From: Bacillota bacterium
GTDB taxonomy: Bacteria; Bacillota; Clostridia; Lachnospirales; Lachnospiraceae
NCBI GenBank assembly: GCA_023399455.1
Contig: JAEWPN010000177.1
Coordinates: 1-41,005 of the forward strand
Reading direction: 5' to 3'
Length of the DNA stretch: 41,005 bases
Shown here: positions 39,476 through 41,005 of the stretch, piece by piece
Numbering within the stretch: the first letter of the stretch is position 1
Layout of the letters: each line of letters opens with the position of its first letter
Position numbers and translations under genes: made by a program
Notes under the pieces: model-generated
What the model saw: only the letters and a program-made list of their open reading frames with translations
Database searches by the model: none
Told to the model about the DNA's origin: nothing

Positions 39476-40291
39476 ATGGATAGTGTTAAGCAGAACATTC
39501 TGCTGGTTTATGAAAATATGACAGCAGTAGAAAGAAGTATAGCAGATTTTTTTATAAATAATAATGAAGTAATAAACTTTTCTTCTAAAAATATATCAAA
39601 GCTGCTTTATATTTCGGAGGCTACTTTATCGAGATTCGCAAAGAAATGTAATTATAAGGGTTATAGGGAGTTTATTTTTGCTTACGAAAAAGAACTCCAG
39701 GAAGATCTGTACGAAAGAAATATAAGTGTATTGACAAAAAAGGTGAAAAATACCTATACTAGACTTTTGGAAGAAGGCTTTCATATTCTGGATGAAGAAA
39801 AGGTGAAACGTGTTTCGGATATGATGAATGTACATCCCCGTGTAATTGTCTGTGGGATGGGAAGTTCCGGATATACCGCACAGGAATTTCAGCTGAGATT
39901 TATGAGACTCGGCATGAATATACAGGCGGTCACCGACTCGCAGATGATACAGATGTCAATGGCGGTGATGGATGAAAATTGTATGGTAATAGCCATTTCT
40001 TTAAGTGGAAAGACAAAAGCCATACTGGATGCGGTCAGAATGGCAAAGGCAAAAGGCGCATATGTAGTAATGATTACCTCTGATCAGGAAATGGAGCTTC
40101 AAAATGACTGTGATGAAATAATATATGTTGCGACCGCGAAAAATTTGGATGGAGGTACGATGATATCGCCTCAATTTCCTATTTTGGTCCTTGTAGATGT
40201 TTTTTATACCTACTATTTTGAGAATGATGCAAAGAATAAAATAATGAAATATCACGATACTCTTTCGGCTCTGAGAGGGTATGATACGTAA
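39476..40291 (+). CDS. MurR/RpiR family sugar-phosphate regulator
   Basis: The roughly 271-residue regulator has an N-terminal HTH_6 domain (about 5-75, with SVKQNILLVYENMTAVERSI and YISEATLSRFAKKC) and a SIS sugar-phosphate domain (about 110-240, VIVCGMGSSGYTAQEF, AISLSGKTKAILDAV). GGGAG seven bases before ATG 39476 supports that start over 39458. It sits next to a ROK kinase gene, so the effector is probably a sugar phosphate of that pathway. Confidence 0.9.
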   Translation: MDSVKQNILLVYENMTAVERSIADFFINNNEVINFSSKNISKLLYISEATLSRFAKKCNYKGYREFIFAYEKELQEDLYERNISVLTKKVKNTYTRLLEEGFHILDEEKVKRVSDMMNVHPRVIVCGMGSSGYTAQEFQLRFMRLGMNIQAVTDSQMIQMSMAVMDENCMVIAISLSGKTKAILDAVRMAKAKGAYVVMITSDQEMELQNDCDEIIYVATAKNLDGGTMISPQFPILVLVDVFYTYYFENDAKNKIMKYHDTLSALRGYDT

Positions 40292-40307
40292 GAAATGGAG
40301 AAGTGAA

Positions 40308-41005
40308 ATGTGTGACGAAATTTATTTCGGAATTGATATAGGCGGTACAGCCGTAAAAATGGGAATCATGAACAGCAGAGGAGAACTGCTCGCATCGGAT
40401 ACGGCATCCGTTAACTTCGATCAGTATGAAACACCAATATTGCAGACAGTTAAAAAGGTTTCGACGGTTTTTATTGATGAACATCCGGAATATAAAGATA
40501 AGCTGAAAGCGATCGGAATATCAGCTACCGGCCAGATCGATTCAAGAACCGGGGTCGTGAGCGGAACCGCAGGACATATTAAAAATTGGCAGGACAGTAG
40601 AATCAAAGAAGAAATGGAGGAGCTGTTCCGCTTGCCGGTCGCTGTGGCAAATGATGCGAATTGTGCTGCTCTGGGTGAATACTGGATCGGGGCAGCAAGA
40701 GGAGCCGAAGACGTTATTGTGATTACGGTTGGTACGGGGATTGGCGGAGGTATCATCACGGGAGGAAAATTGCTTTCCGGAGCACGTGGAATAGCAGGTG
40801 AAATGGGACACTTTTCTATCAAGTCCGATGGAGAGGAATGCACATGCGGCAACAGAGGGTGCTACGAGCGGTATGCTTCCACAACGGCCTTAGTCAGAAT
40901 GATAAACGAAAGAATGAAAAAGGGAGAACTTAAGACATTTGCGGATAATGTAAGCGGAAAGACCATATTTGAAGAACTGGAAAAAGGCAATGCAAAGCTG
41001 CAGGC
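40308..41005 (+). CDS. ROK family sugar kinase (3' end cut)
   Basis: The gene begins after GGAG at an ATG 16 bases past the regulator's stop and runs off the window after about 232 codons. It has the phosphate loop FGIDIGGTAVKMGIM, the ANDANCAALGEY catalytic segment, VGTGIGGGIITGG, the EMGH motif, and the ROK zinc motif CTCGNRGCYERYAS. ROK kinases phosphorylate glucose, fructose, ManNAc or similar sugars. Its exact substrate cannot be told from the visible part. With the RpiR regulator it forms a sugar-use operon start. Confidence 0.9.
   Translation, partial: MCDEIYFGIDIGGTAVKMGIMNSRGELLASDTASVNFDQYETPILQTVKKVSTVFIDEHPEYKDKLKAIGISATGQIDSRTGVVSGTAGHIKNWQDSRIKEEMEELFRLPVAVANDANCAALGEYWIGAARGAEDVIVITVGTGIGGGIITGGKLLSGARGIAGEMGHFSIKSDGEECTCGNRGCYERYASTTALVRMINERMKKGELKTFADNVSGKTIFEELEKGNAKLQ

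Overview
The window looks like chromosomal DNA of an anaerobic Clostridia bacterium, most likely a Lachnospiraceae relative. Supporting this are a class III (oxygen-sensitive) ribonucleotide reductase, a rubrerythrin, many short operons with strong AGGAGG-type ribosome sites, and several small proteins of Lachnospiraceae type (a DUF6142-like protein, a 50-residue membrane protein, an 'endosialidase'-type protein). No rRNA, tRNA, CRISPR array, transposase or phage module was seen. All calls are from reading the sequence; no database search was run.

Layout. 1-105: a densely folded stretch that may be a structured RNA cut by the window edge. 178-2868 (minus): a TetM-like ribosomal GTPase fused to a YacP/Rae1-type NYN nuclease. 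About 2955-3310: a ~355 bp imperfect inverted repeat resembling a MITE. 3344-8865: housekeeping and stress genes (ACT-domain protein, YaaA, AraC/GyrI-like regulator, MATE exporter, rubrerythrin, TPR lipoprotein). 8948-11957: two NrdR boxes and a promoter, NrdD with a fused glutaredoxin-like tail, then a degenerate Nudix protein. 12024-20837: pyrF and pyrE, separated by about 7 kb of visibly AT-richer DNA. That insert carries two tandem paralogous membrane proteins (the first with a start-proximal frameshift), a large peptidoglycan-binding/DUF1906 protein, a BlaI/BlaR1-like regulatory pair with an unusual sensor domain, a relic of a third membrane paralog, and a small membrane protein.

20852-27619: a 50-residue membrane protein, a DUF6142-like protein, an M29 aminopeptidase, REP-like palindromes, then a tight purE-purM-purN-purD run ending in a zinc-ribbon/HTH protein. 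27642-33988: a membrane SH3 protein with an acidic tail, a GntR regulator coupled to clpC (where CtsR would sit in many Firmicutes), an 'endosialidase'-type protein, and radA. 34030-38440: a heterodimeric ABC exporter and an EamA transporter with an internal duplication. 38447-41005: lspA (minus), a DUF3006-like protein, and an RpiR regulator followed by a ROK kinase cut by the window end.

The most interesting points are: the fusion of an A-site-binding GTPase to an A-site mRNA endonuclease family; the AT-rich insert splitting the pyr genes, with a possible effector and duplicated membrane partners; an almost invariant translation-start context (GAAAGG-Y-ATGGT, seven bases, ATG) before four unrelated genes; and the structured segment at the left edge.
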